From Autumnicola musiva (GTDB taxonomy: Bacteria > Bacteroidota > Bacteroidia > Flavobacteriales > Flavobacteriaceae): a stretch of DNA of 64,000 nucleotides. The stretch covers positions 48,818-112,817 of the forward strand of contig NZ_JAVRHK010000013.1 in assembly GCF_031846585.1 (NCBI RefSeq), given 5' to 3'. Below are positions 1-8,740 of this stretch, one piece after another. How positions within the stretch are numbered: position 1 is the first letter of the stretch; each line of letters begins with the position of its first letter. The position numbers were made by a program, and so were the translations under genes. A model generated the notes under the pieces. The model saw only the letters and a list, made by a program, of their open reading frames with translations. It had not been told where the DNA came from and did not search any database.

Positions 1-461
1 CACGTATGTATTTTGAAGGTAATCCCTTAGGCGGGTAACATATTATAGCTATCCTTTACCCTCTTTTAATTCCTAATCTACAAGTAATGATAAAGTAGCC
101 AAAAAATTGAAATTAGACATAATTATATGGTATACCTTTCTGCTGGGACCTAGCAAGACAAAGGTACGATTAATGGTACTTCTGGCATGCGTATGACGGT
201 TTGGATTTTATTCATTGTTCAGTAGTAATTTTTTTATGTCCCAACTTCTGTCTTCTACGGATATGAGAAATGGAAAAAATTTTGTCTTTTTAACTTCGTA
301 GATCAGAAAATTTCTAGTGATTTCATTAGAAATCAAATAAAAGAGTTTCTTAACCAATTGCTTAAAGTTATTATAATTCATTTCCTCTTCAAGAGAGTTT
401 CATGTAATTTAATTTACTGGTTTACAGAAAAATAAAAAGCAAACCATTAAATCTTTTAGCT
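1..461. other. Non-coding left edge
   Basis: No convincing reading frame, RNA or repeat was recognised here. The sequence is AT-rich, with stops in all frames. The last part upstream of base 462 presumably carries the promoter of the dehydrogenase-like lipoprotein gene, but no clear TAnnTTTG box could be assigned. Confidence 0.5.
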
Positions 462-1676
462 ATGAAAAAATTCATATTTCCTTCGGTATTGGTATTTTGT
501 TTTATGGGACTGTTCTTCGCCTGCACCAGTGATGATGATTTTTGGGACACTTTTATCCCTGAAACAGAAGAAGACCCTACCCGGGATCAAAACAGCACTT
601 ACGTTTTTAGACCGGCAGTGGTGGAAGCTACAGACCAACGCGTAAATCAGTTAAAGCTCCCTCAGGGATTTAGCATTCTAAAATTTGCTGAAAATCTCGG
701 AGAAGCAAGGATCATTGTAACCAGTGAGGCAGGGCATGTGTATGTATCCCTTCGTTCAGAGGGAGAAGTACTTTTACTTGAAGATACCAATAATGATGGA
801 ATGGCAGATCGCAGGGAGACAGTGGCCACACTGGAAAATGCTCATGGTTTAGCCATCCATAACAACAGGTTGTACATCGTGACCATTAAAGAAATTTACG
901 CCGCAGATATAAATGAGGATGGTACGTTGGGAGAACCGGAACTTTTAAATTCCTCATTACCTGATGGTGGCCAACATCCAAACCGAACAATAAAATTTGG
1001 ACCCGATGGAATGATGTATGTAACCATTGGAAGTACCTGCAATGCCTGTATTGAACCAAATGAACTTCATGCCACCATGGTACAGGCCAATGCTAATGCT
1101 GGTGATATGCGTATTTATGCTGAAGGACTTAGGAATACTATCGGGTTTGGCTGGCATCCGGATACAGGTGTGCTTTGGGGAATGGATCATGGAATTGATA
1201 TGTTGGGAGATACTGAACAGAATGAAGAACTGAACGAGATCATGGAAGGTGAACATTATGGATGGCCGCATATATTTGATGATGGACAGTACAATCCTAA
1301 CCCTAGACCTGAGGATATGACCTATGTGGAATTTGCCGAAATGTCGGTCTTTCCTGAAGTGCATTATACAGCACATGCTGCTCCTATGGAAATGGAATTC
1401 TATACCGGCAATCAATTCCCGACAGAATATCAAAATGATGCATTTGTAGTGTTCAGAGGTTCGTGGAACCGGAGCCATCCAGTAGGGTATAAAGTTGCCC
1501 GACTCATATTCGAAAATGGACAGCCTGTAGGTTTTGAAGATTTCCTCACCGGATTTCTTGTAAATAACAATAACGCTCATTTTGGTCGTTTGGTTGGCCT
1601 GGCAATTCATGTGGACGGTTCATTGCTGCTCACAGATGATACCAATGGTGTAATGTACCGTATATCTTATAATTAA
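462..1676 (+). CDS. Sorbosone/glucose dehydrogenase-like lipoprotein
   Basis: A 404-residue exported protein. The N-terminus is a lipoprotein signal peptide ending in FFAC with the lipid-bearing Cys at residue 21, followed by an acidic SDDD stretch. The mature part looks like the six-bladed beta-propeller of PQQ-dependent sugar dehydrogenases (GSDH/sorbosone family): it has the IKFGPDGMMYVTIGS blade motif, the GFGWHPDTGVLWGMDHG segment and the conserved GSWNRSHPVGYKVARL near the C-terminus. Such enzymes oxidise sugars or aldoses at the cell surface using PQQ and pass electrons to a quinone or cytochrome. No partner cytochrome or PQQ biosynthesis gene is next to it, so the substrate is unknown. 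The gene stands alone, with long non-coding flanks. Family assignment is good; activity is inferred. Confidence 0.85.
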   Translation: MKKFIFPSVLVFCFMGLFFACTSDDDFWDTFIPETEEDPTRDQNSTYVFRPAVVEATDQRVNQLKLPQGFSILKFAENLGEARIIVTSEAGHVYVSLRSEGEVLLLEDTNNDGMADRRETVATLENAHGLAIHNNRLYIVTIKEIYAADINEDGTLGEPELLNSSLPDGGQHPNRTIKFGPDGMMYVTIGSTCNACIEPNELHATMVQANANAGDMRIYAEGLRNTIGFGWHPDTGVLWGMDHGIDMLGDTEQNEELNEIMEGEHYGWPHIFDDGQYNPNPRPEDMTYVEFAEMSVFPEVHYTAHAAPMEMEFYTGNQFPTEYQNDAFVVFRGSWNRSHPVGYKVARLIFENGQPVGFEDFLTGFLVNNNNAHFGRLVGLAIHVDGSLLLTDDTNGVMYRISYN

Positions 1677-2353
1677 TAGAGTTCAAGATTGCTGTGCTAT
1701 CTTTATTTTATCATTATAGCTTTTAGCAAAGAAAATTTAGATTTCGCTAAACAAGTTTGTAGGCTCCGTAAGATTTATGATCGATAATTATAACAGAACA
1801 AAGGTGGATTACCTCTGCGGTTAAATATCGTTAATGATACCATTTGAAATGGTACCAGAGCATTTTGTTTTAACTTAGAACAAACCTTTTATAAAAGTGT
1901 TGAAGATATTTGTTGGGGAGCAGATATTCACAAATGGCCCGTATTTATTTTATTAAACTCGCTGAAAAAAGCAATATCATGGTCAGATGGGCGGGAATAA
2001 ATTTCTCTAATATTAAATATAGTTCCCCTGCAATTTGATGAAAAACGCAAACCATTAATATGCTCTGATTATATAAGTACCCTTTATAGTTATCAATGAA
2101 ACATGTTTAGAAATTTAATGAACCCGATTATGGGGTAAGATGGTGAGAACCTGAAGGCACTGTAGAGAAAAACTAAAGAAAAGATATGCAAAGGAGGTTT
2201 ATTTCAATTGATGAAAATAAATACTTTTCATCATCATTACAGGTTAATTAGAAACTGTAATTAAAAATAATTATTTCTATCTCTTAGTTTTATACCTCTT
2301 TATTTAAATTAGGAATACTCCCTAAGCCCATTATTAAAAAAGACATCTATATT
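1677..2353. other. Long intergenic region without a gene
   Basis: About 680 bases with no supported gene. An imperfect hairpin lies at 1836-1856 (arms GATACCATTT and AAATGGTACC). A short stretch near 1935-2100 reads like old protein sequence (starting WPVFILLNSLKKAIS) but is broken by stops and could not be assigned. The region may hold a decayed gene and the promoter of the BLUF gene. Confidence 0.4.
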
Positions 2354-2710
2354 ATGAAATATGCTTTTTGTTATGTTAGTACCGCCTCTATGGATTTAAA
2401 TGAAACCATATTGAAAAATTTAATGGACCAAACACTCCAACAAAATCTTAAAAATAATATCAAGGGAATATTACTTTTCTCTGATGGTAACTTTTTCCAG
2501 GTTCTGGAGGGAGAAAAATCTTTTTTACTTCAATTATATTCAAAAATCGAAAAGGACCCGAGACATCAAGGTCTAATTCAAATAGTTGGAAAGGATATCT
2601 CTCACGGAGCTTACGATAGTTACGAAACCCGTGTATTAGAAGAAGATATTAAATATGACGCTCCTAAACTTCTGGAAGAGTATGTGAAGCCACTAAAGGG
2701 AATGGATTAG
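2354..2710 (+). CDS. Single-domain BLUF blue-light sensor
   Basis: A 118-residue protein made almost entirely of a BLUF domain, the FAD-binding blue-light receptor fold. The three photocycle residues are present with the spacing of AppA: Tyr7, Asn31 and Gln49 (in FFQVLEG) match AppA Tyr21, Asn45 and Gln63 exactly in relative distance. The typical KGILLFSDGNFFQVLEG core and the KDPRH motif are also visible. There is no output domain, so it should act through a partner protein, as short BLUF proteins do. No neighbouring signalling gene is evident. The gene stands alone on the plus strand after a long non-coding stretch. Light sensing is a family-based inference, but the domain call is firm. Confidence 0.92.
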   Translation: MKYAFCYVSTASMDLNETILKNLMDQTLQQNLKNNIKGILLFSDGNFFQVLEGEKSFLLQLYSKIEKDPRHQGLIQIVGKDISHGAYDSYETRVLEEDIKYDAPKLLEEYVKPLKGMD

Positions 2711-2853
2711 AAGGTTCAAAAAACAGTGAAAAATATATTAAAGACATTCCTAAAAACCAGGATTTCCCTTAGCTAAAATGTATTCTACTGTAGTGGTTTT
2801 TCATGCTCCCCCATCCAATGCATTGAACTTTTTGGTATTTAACTGAACTCCTG

Positions 2854-4191
2854 TTATTTAAAGTCCTTTATGGCTTCGCTAAGGTCAAACACTTTTTGAT
2901 CTTTGAACTTGTTCTCGAGGATACTACTTCCTGCTGCAGAACGATAACCGCCTGCACAATGTACTACAATAGGTTTATTACCAGGCACTTCATTTATTCG
3001 CTCCCTCAATTCGTTCAGCGGAATCTCTACGGAATTATCAAAGATTTTATCTTCTGTCCATTCACTTTCATTCCTTACGTCTACAATTGTATATGCGCCA
3101 AGATTATTTTTAAAATACTCCAAATTAAAGTTATATGGTGTTATGAAAGCTTTACTATTTAAGGTTAATATTCCTTTCATTTGATTTTCATAACCAATTT
3201 TCGCCGTCCTTTCCAGTAGCTCATCAATATCTTCTACAGAATTCACCACAAGATAGAAAGGTTCGTTTGGTCTAATAATAGTGCCCAGCCAGGTTTCATA
3301 CTTATCCTCTCCCCTACGGGCCATAATATTTATACTGTTTGACAGGTGTCCTATCTTATAAGATTCTGCAGGTCTTACATCTACCACTGTAATTCCATCT
3401 TCCACTTTATCTTCTGCTATGCTCACGGGCACGCGATACTTTTCCTGCTGCACATTACCTGCACCATTTCGGTTAAGGTCTACATTAAAACCAAAATAAG
3501 ATGGTATAAAAGACTGATCTTTAAGGATCTCTTCCACAAATTGTTCTTCAGTTTGTTTTTTAAATGCCCAGTTTGCCATTCTTTCATTTCCAAGCGTAGT
3601 TGAAGATGAGGTACCTATATTTTTACCACATAAGGATCCCGCACCATGGGCGGGATATATTAAAACTTCATCAGCAAAACTATTAAATTTTGTTTGTATA
3701 GTTTCGTACATAGCCTTTGCCAGTTCTACCCTTTTAGCTTTCATATTACCTGCTTTTTCACGAAGATCAGGACGGCCTACATTTCCAATGAAAAGCGTAT
3801 CTCCTGTAAACAAGACGGTCTTGTTTCCTTCTTCAACCACAAAAGTTAGACTATCAGGAGAGTGCCCGGGAGTATGCAAGGGGCTAATGATTGCTTTTCC
3901 TATTGTAACAGTATTTCCTTCGTCAAAAGGTTCATGAGGATAGTTTACTCCCACTTTTTCACTTACGTATATAATAGCTCCTGTTTCCTGATGAATTTGT
4001 AAATGACCGCTCACAAAATCGGCGTGGGGATGAGTCTCGAAAACCGCTACAATCTTTACTTTATTTTCTTCTGCAAATTTATAATATTGCCTGGGGTTTC
4101 GACTAGGATCAATTAAAGCCATCTCTCCTTCACTTACTATGGCATAGGAGTAGTGTGCTAATGATTCATCTTTAAATTGTTCTATTTCCAT
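2854..4191 (-). CDS. MBL-fold hydrolase with two rhodanese domains
   Basis: A 445-residue cytoplasmic enzyme. Residues 1-210 form a metallo-beta-lactamase fold of the persulfide dioxygenase (ETHE1-like) group: THPHADF with His54, His56 and Asp58, HTPGH with His106/His110, and FTGDTLFIGNVGRPDL with Asp131. Two rhodanese domains follow. The first (about 260-350) has lost the catalytic Cys (YLVVNSVED where the active loop should be); the second (about 360-445) keeps it as VVHCAGGYRS, Cys412. The protein probably oxidises or relays persulfide sulfur. It sits beside a TauE/SafE gene (broken here) and a Crp/Fnr gene, a grouping known from sulfide and persulfide responses. A palindromic site at 4292-4305 lies about 100 bases upstream of its start. 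Confidence 0.9.
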   Translation of the reverse strand: MEIEQFKDESLAHYSYAIVSEGEMALIDPSRNPRQYYKFAEENKVKIVAVFETHPHADFVSGHLQIHQETGAIIYVSEKVGVNYPHEPFDEGNTVTIGKAIISPLHTPGHSPDSLTFVVEEGNKTVLFTGDTLFIGNVGRPDLREKAGNMKAKRVELAKAMYETIQTKFNSFADEVLIYPAHGAGSLCGKNIGTSSSTTLGNERMANWAFKKQTEEQFVEEILKDQSFIPSYFGFNVDLNRNGAGNVQQEKYRVPVSIAEDKVEDGITVVDVRPAESYKIGHLSNSINIMARRGEDKYETWLGTIIRPNEPFYLVVNSVEDIDELLERTAKIGYENQMKGILTLNSKAFITPYNFNLEYFKNNLGAYTIVDVRNESEWTEDKIFDNSVEIPLNELRERINEVPGNKPIVVHCAGGYRSAAGSSILENKFKDQKVFDLSEAIKDFK

Positions 4192-4548
4192 GTTTTCACC
4201 GATTTATATTGATTTTCAAAATGAGGATTAATTTTCCAATCCCTCCTCAAGATTCTTAATGCAAAAATACTTGCATAGAGTGCATTATACAGTAACATTT
4301 GTTACATATTGATATCTTCTGCAAATTTAATTGCACGAGTTCACTCCTATCATTCCTATGTTCACATCGCAGATCAGGCATAGGTTAAATAATCTTAGAA
4401 TATGTATGGATTTCAGCCAATCTCATACTATTGTGGCAGTTAAAATCTATCCATGCTGTCACTATTCAAATTCACAATCAGGAATAATATTTATATTATT
4501 CATATAGTACTTCCTACCTTTTCTGAAACAAAATCACAGCATCTCTTT
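4192..4548. other. Intergenic region upstream of the MBL-rhodanese gene
   Basis: Non-coding between the 5' end of the minus-strand MBL-rhodanese gene and the 3' end of the TauE/SafE pseudogene. It contains the palindrome listed separately at 4292-4305; nothing else was recognised. Confidence 0.6.
4292..4305. promoter_or_regulatory. Probable Crp/Fnr-type operator (copy 1)
   Basis: Perfect inverted repeat GTAACA-TT-TGTTAC, about 100 bases upstream of the MBL-rhodanese start. The same GTAAC-N4-GTTAC pattern recurs at 5335-5348 in front of the TauE/SafE pseudogene, next to the Crp/Fnr gene. The shared site is seen directly; binding by that regulator is inferred. Confidence 0.6.
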
Positions 4549-5332
4549 TCAGAAAATATAAATTCCCATTACCAGGACAAACCAGCCAAAACCTTTTTTA
4601 AGTTTTTCGCTATCAATAAATCTGTTAAGGTATCCTCCAACAAATATTCCCAGTTTTGACAGACCAGTAAAAACTATAAGAAAGCCCCATCTTGAGGTTT
4701 TGAATATCTCCTATAAATCCTAAAAGGGATTTCACTGCTATGATAAGCAAAGAAGTCGCCACTGCCTTTTTCATAGGTAATTTGGTCAACAAAACAAGGG
4801 CAGGAATAATTAAAAATCCGCCACCAGCTCCAACAATTCCTGTCAATACTCCTACCAAAACCTTCAAGAACAATAAAGAAAAAGTTATACTGTACCCTTG
4901 TCTCCTGTAGTTCTTTCTTTTTATTGCTTTTTACCATGGAGATAGAAGCAAAAATCATAATGACAGCAAAAAATAACATAATCCCAATAGCTTTTGTTAA
5001 CTCAAAGCCCCCGAGAGTGAATATGCGCTCCGGAATTGCAGGAATTAAAAACTTTCTCGTGGGTATAAACAGCCATAAAAGCAGGAATGGCAAATACTGT
5101 GGCAGTTCGAAAATCCACCAATTTTTTTCATGCTATTAACCGCTCCTACCAGAGAAGAGGCCCCCACTACAAATAAGGAATAAGCGGTTGCTGTGACTGG
5201 ATTTATTGATAATAGATAGACGAGTGCTGGCATGGTAAGAATGGAACCACCTCCAATCAGGCCCAGAAAATCTAATACTTCCAAAGTGTCTCTTATTTCT
5301 GAAGCAAAAGTAATCTGGCACCTCTTCCCCGA
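4549..5332 (-). pseudogene. TauE/SafE sulfite exporter family, frameshifted
   Basis: Pieces of one TauE/SafE-type membrane transporter lie in order in different minus-strand frames. They are LIGGGSILTMPALVYLLS and NPVTATAYSLFVVG (about 5270-5120), TRKFLIPAIPERIFTLGG and following helices (about 5060-4890), TGIVGAGGGFLIIPALV to GFIGDIQNLKMG (about 4873-4680), and GLSKLGIFVGGYLNRF to WFVLVMGIYIF followed by a stop near 4549. Together they cover the two-repeat fold of the family, which moves sulfite, thiosulfate or other sulfur anions across the inner membrane. At least three frameshifts and a degenerate N-terminus make it non-functional as read. The flanking MBL-rhodanese and Crp/Fnr genes look intact. 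Confidence 0.88.
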
Positions 5333-5334
5333 CA

Positions 5335-5348
5335 GTAACAAAAGTTAC
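5335..5348. promoter_or_regulatory. Probable Crp/Fnr-type operator (copy 2)
   Basis: Inverted repeat GTAAC-AAAA-GTTAC just upstream of the first recognisable TauE/SafE codons and just downstream of the Crp/Fnr gene. It has the same arms and 4-base spacing as the site at 4292-4305. Confidence 0.6.
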
Positions 5349-5359
5349 AGAACTACTGA

Positions 5360-5992
5360 TTAAAGATCATAAACCAAAATGTGATTTCGTTGGAGGAGAA
5401 TTTTGCCCTCCAATTCCAGCTTCTTCAGAAGCCTTGAAATGACCACGCGTGATGTATTTAAATCATAGGCCACCTGCTGATGAGTAACCTGAAGTTTTTC
5501 AGCTTGATTAATCTTCGCTTTATCCTGAAGATAACGCAACAAACGTTCATCCATATTCATGAAAGCCAGTGTATCTATCGTCTCAAGCATTTCAGTAAGT
5601 CTTGAGTGGTAACTTTCAAAAACAAAATTCCTCCAGCTTTTGTATTTAACTGTCCAATCTTCAATTTTGGCAATAGGGACCATAATAAAAGATGTATCTC
5701 TTTCAACTACCGCCCTCACTTCACTTTTAGTCTCTCCAAGACAACAAGATAAGGTGAGCGCACAAGTATCGCCTCGTTCCAGGAAATACAAAAGCAATTC
5801 ATTGCCTTCTTTATCTTCACGTAGAATTTTAATAGCTCCTTGCAATAACAAAGGCATGGCCTTGATATAATCATTAATATCTATAATAATGTCACCTTCC
5901 TTTACCGATTTTAGAATACCGATCTTTTCAATTTCGGCTATTAGTTCTTCTTCAAAAATAAAACCATAAGCCTCTTTCAATTCTTGTGACAT
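5360..5992 (-). CDS. Crp/Fnr family regulator of the sulfur module
   Basis: A 210-residue transcription factor with an N-terminal cyclic-nucleotide-binding-like beta roll (about 20-125) and a C-terminal Crp-type winged helix (about 150-205) with VTHQQVAYDLNTSRVVISRL as recognition region. The sensory domain carries three cysteines, Cys77, Cys83 and Cys84, in the CALTLSCCLG stretch. There is no Fnr-type N-terminal Cys cluster. In Bacteroidota, regulators of this type often neighbour MBL-rhodanese and TauE genes. The cysteines could sense persulfide or redox state, but that is inference. Twin GTAAC-N4-GTTAC palindromes in front of the two downstream genes are candidate binding sites. Confidence 0.85.
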   Translation of the reverse strand: MSQELKEAYGFIFEEELIAEIEKIGILKSVKEGDIIIDINDYIKAMPLLLQGAIKILREDKEGNELLLYFLERGDTCALTLSCCLGETKSEVRAVVERDTSFIMVPIAKIEDWTVKYKSWRNFVFESYHSRLTEMLETIDTLAFMNMDERLLRYLQDKAKINQAEKLQVTHQQVAYDLNTSRVVISRLLKKLELEGKILLQRNHILVYDL

Positions 5993-6083
5993 AATTTGCT
6001 TTAAAATTTGAAGTTACATGATATAATCGGTTTCCCGAAACTACAAAAAAACCAGTATTATCTTTGCTATTAGCCACCGGCTT

Positions 6084-6761
6084 TTACTTTATGTTATACT
6101 TTATATTTTTTATCCTTAGTTGTAACTACGTCCAATCTTTAATTTCTAATAACCAACTCACCTTACAATCCACGGATATTTTCATTCCATTTTGCATTTC
6201 ACTTTTGATCATAGAAACAGTATATTCTTTAGGCATAGTGTGTTTAGCATCTTTATAACGCATGGCTACGAACTTTTGAAAATTACCGCTTAGATCAGAA
6301 TAGAAAACACCTGAACCAGTTGTTCCATTATAAACCATTGTTGCCTGGGCAGAATTATTATTTATTGGATTCCAACTTATATAAGGACTCAAAGCGGCAA
6401 ATGGAAACCAAACAATTTCAGCCAATTATGGCTGTAATGTTGCCTGATTTACTTTTTCATTATTTCCTGCGTTTACAACGGGAATAAAAGAAAACATTTT
6501 GATTGTCATTTCCCCCTTTCCGTTTCAAAATTTATCTCTCCCGGTCACATTAATTAATGGATTCATTTTTAATTTAACAGACCAGTTAAAAGCAGGTGGG
6601 TCAGTAGTGAAATATTGTTTGGCAATTGCCTGACTCCACTCTTTCTGTTGGGGTTTCATCAACATTTGTGCGTCTTGTTCCAGATAAACAGTTTTTATTT
6701 CTTCTTTTCCAACCATTCCGCTATTTCTTAGCCATTTCCGAACTACACCTGGTAAATCCAT
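6084..6761 (-). pseudogene. DUF6544-like protein with three in-frame stops
   Basis: One minus-strand frame reads as a DUF6544-like protein from MDLPGVVRKWLRNSGMVG through QYFTTDPPAFNWSVKLKMNP, LAEIVWFPFAALSPYISW and SAQATMVYNGTTGSGVF to DWT and a short tail. The frame never shifts. It is broken by TGA at 6525-6527, TAA at 6426-6428 (where the family has a residue before LAE) and TAG at 6126-6128 (in place of the Trp of DWTW). The usual N-terminal membrane part is missing: the match begins exactly where an opposite-strand permease fragment starts, near 6760. All three stop codons occur, so decay by point mutation is more likely than recoding. The function of the family is unknown to me. Confidence 0.75.
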
Positions 6762-7268
6762 TATTAGTTTGTGCGGGAGTGGTGATGTTGACCGGTTGTG
6801 TTCCCATTACCAAAAGCTATAGCAATATTAGCTGGACAAGTGTGGTAATGATTGCCGCTATGATTCCAATGGGTGCTGCACTGGAAAAAATCGGCCTGGC
6901 ACAAATTACCGCGGGGGCACTTGTAGAGAGTCTGGGGGCAAATACATCCAACAGCTCTGCTGGCCGGGTTCTTTTTAGTGACTTCTTTATTTAGCCAGAC
7001 GATCAGCAATTCTGCCACTGCCATTTTGATGGCACCAATTGCACTTATTGCCTCTACCACTTTAGATGTTTCACCGGCACTATTTTTAATAACTGTTGCC
7101 ATCAGCGCTTCTACTATCTGTCTTACCCCTGTGGCCACACCTACCAATGCCATGATAATGTCTGCAGGCAACTATAAATTTGTGGATTACTTTAAAGTAG
7201 GAGTTCCCCTGCTTTTAATAATGTTTGCCACCACCATTCTACTGGTTCCGGTAATCTGGCCATATTAA
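6755..7268 (+). pseudogene. SLC13/DASS permease, C-terminal fragment, frameshifted
   Basis: The C-terminal part of a divalent anion:sodium symporter (SLC13 family). It starts abruptly at LLVCAGVVMLTGCVPITKSY near 6755 and continues with ISWTSVVMIAAMIPMGAALE. Near 6965 it shifts frame into FFLVTSLFSQTISNSATAIL. From there it runs through PVATPTNAMIMSAGNYKF to a natural stop (VPVIWPY). The SNSAT and PVATPTNAMI motifs are the second signature half of these transporters. More than half of the protein is absent, and its left end abuts the head of the DUF6544 remnant on the other strand, so a rearrangement joined them. A PEP carboxykinase pseudogene follows after 11 bases in the same direction. Confidence 0.8.
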
Positions 7269-7279
7269 AATAAACTATT

Positions 7280-8740
7280 ATGGAAAATGTTCTCAACCAA
7301 CCAAAAGCCAGAAATCTTAAAAAGTATGGTTTAAGGATAACGTGATACAGTGGAATCTCAGCGGAGAAGAACTTCAGAAAATCACTATCAAAAAAGAAAT
7401 GGGCAGAGAAACAGAGAATGGCCTCTTGCTGTAAATACAGGGAGGTTTACCGGAAGATCTCATCAGGTTTCTCGTTCAGGACGATTACACAAGCAAAGTC
7501 TGGTGGGGAAAATAAACAAACCCATTTCCCCCGAAAATTTTGATTTGTTGTATGACAGAGTGGCCGCTTATCTTTCAGGCAATGAAATTTACGTGCATGA
7601 CGGATATGTTTGTGCGTATCCCGAATACCGGCTGGACGTAAGAACCACTACCGAATATCCCTAGTCCAACTTCTTTGTAAAGAACATGTTTTTGAGGTTG
7701 AATAAAGAACAACTGGAAAATTTTGAAGAAGACTGGCTGGTTTTATGTGCTCTTAAATACTTTGAAGAAAATCCTGAAAAATACGGTTTTCGCCAGGGCA
7801 ACTTCAGCATTCTTAACTTCACCACAAAATTGTCCTTGTGGCAGGCTCTGCATATACGGGAGAAATGAAAAAGGATATTTTTTCAGCATTGAACCTTATT
7901 CTTCCTCTCGAAAAAGATGTACTTCCTATGCACTGCTCTGCCAATGTTGGAAAAGACGGTGACACGGCTATTTTCTTTGGGCTTTCCGGTACGGGAAAAC
8001 CACACTTTCCGCAGATCGCGAAAGAAAGCTGATAGGGGATGATGAACATGGCTGGACCCCGAATGATGTGATATTTAATTTTGAAGGTGGTTGTTATGCC
8101 AAGGTCATTGGTATGACTGAAGAAAACGAACCGGACATTTACCGCGCCATTAAACCGGGAGCACTTCTTGAAAATATAATTTTTAATGAAGGAACCGGAG
8201 AAGTTGACTATTTTGACAGCAGTATTACCCAACACACGATAGTAAGTTATCCAATAGATCATATTAAAAATATCCAGGAAAATTCTTATGCTGAAAATCC
8301 GAAAAATATTTTCTTTCTTACCTGCGATGCTTTTGGAGTACTCCCGCCAGTCTCAAAACTCACTCCAGGCCAGGTCGCTTATCATTTTATTTCAGGCTAC
8401 ACCGCCAAAGTAGTCCGAACTGAAGCGGGAATTACTGAAACAGGCTGGAGCGGCGGCCCTTATGATGTAGGCTCGAGAATTAAGCTGAGATATACCCGCA
8501 GCATGATTTCAGAAATACTGAGAGGTAGTTTACAGGAAGTCGATTATGAAACACATCCAATATTCGGTTTAAAAGTGCCTAAATATTGTCATGGGGTACC
8601 TTCTGAAATGTTAAACCCGATCAACACATGGCTTCAGAAAGAAGCATATATTCAAAAGGCCATTCAACTGGCTCATTTCTTCCATCTTAATTTTGAAAAA
8701 TTCGCAGCTAAAGCTACTCAAGAGATTGTAGCAGGGCTAA
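7280..8740 (+). pseudogene. pckA: ATP-dependent PEP carboxykinase, multiply disrupted
   Basis: A nearly full-length relic of the ATP-using phosphoenolpyruvate carboxykinase, the gluconeogenic enzyme turning oxaloacetate into PEP. Recognisable pieces in order are MENVLNQPKARNLKKYGL, FDLLYDRVAAYLSGNEIYV, NMFLRLNKEQLENFEEDW, MHCSANVGKDGDTAIFFGL, IGDDEHGWTPNDVIFNFEGG and SGGPYDVGSRIKLRYTRS, then a C-terminus at about 8738. There are frameshifts in the first third. A one-base loss in the A run of the P-loop codons near 7990-8000 turns GLSGTGKTTLSAD into GLSGTGKPHF. About 40 residues are deleted between AKVVRTEAGITET and GWSGGPYDVG. It cannot encode an active enzyme. Its 3' end is fused to the tail of the DUF2490 relic. 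Confidence 0.92.

Noticed and set aside
957..1610. A 217-codon reading frame on the minus strand inside the dehydrogenase-like gene
   Set aside because: Antisense shadow of a well-supported gene; its product has no recognisable domain.
6126..6527. Stop codon recoding in the DUF6544 frame
   Set aside because: All three stop codons are used, the N-terminus is missing and the neighbours are also broken, so decay is simpler.
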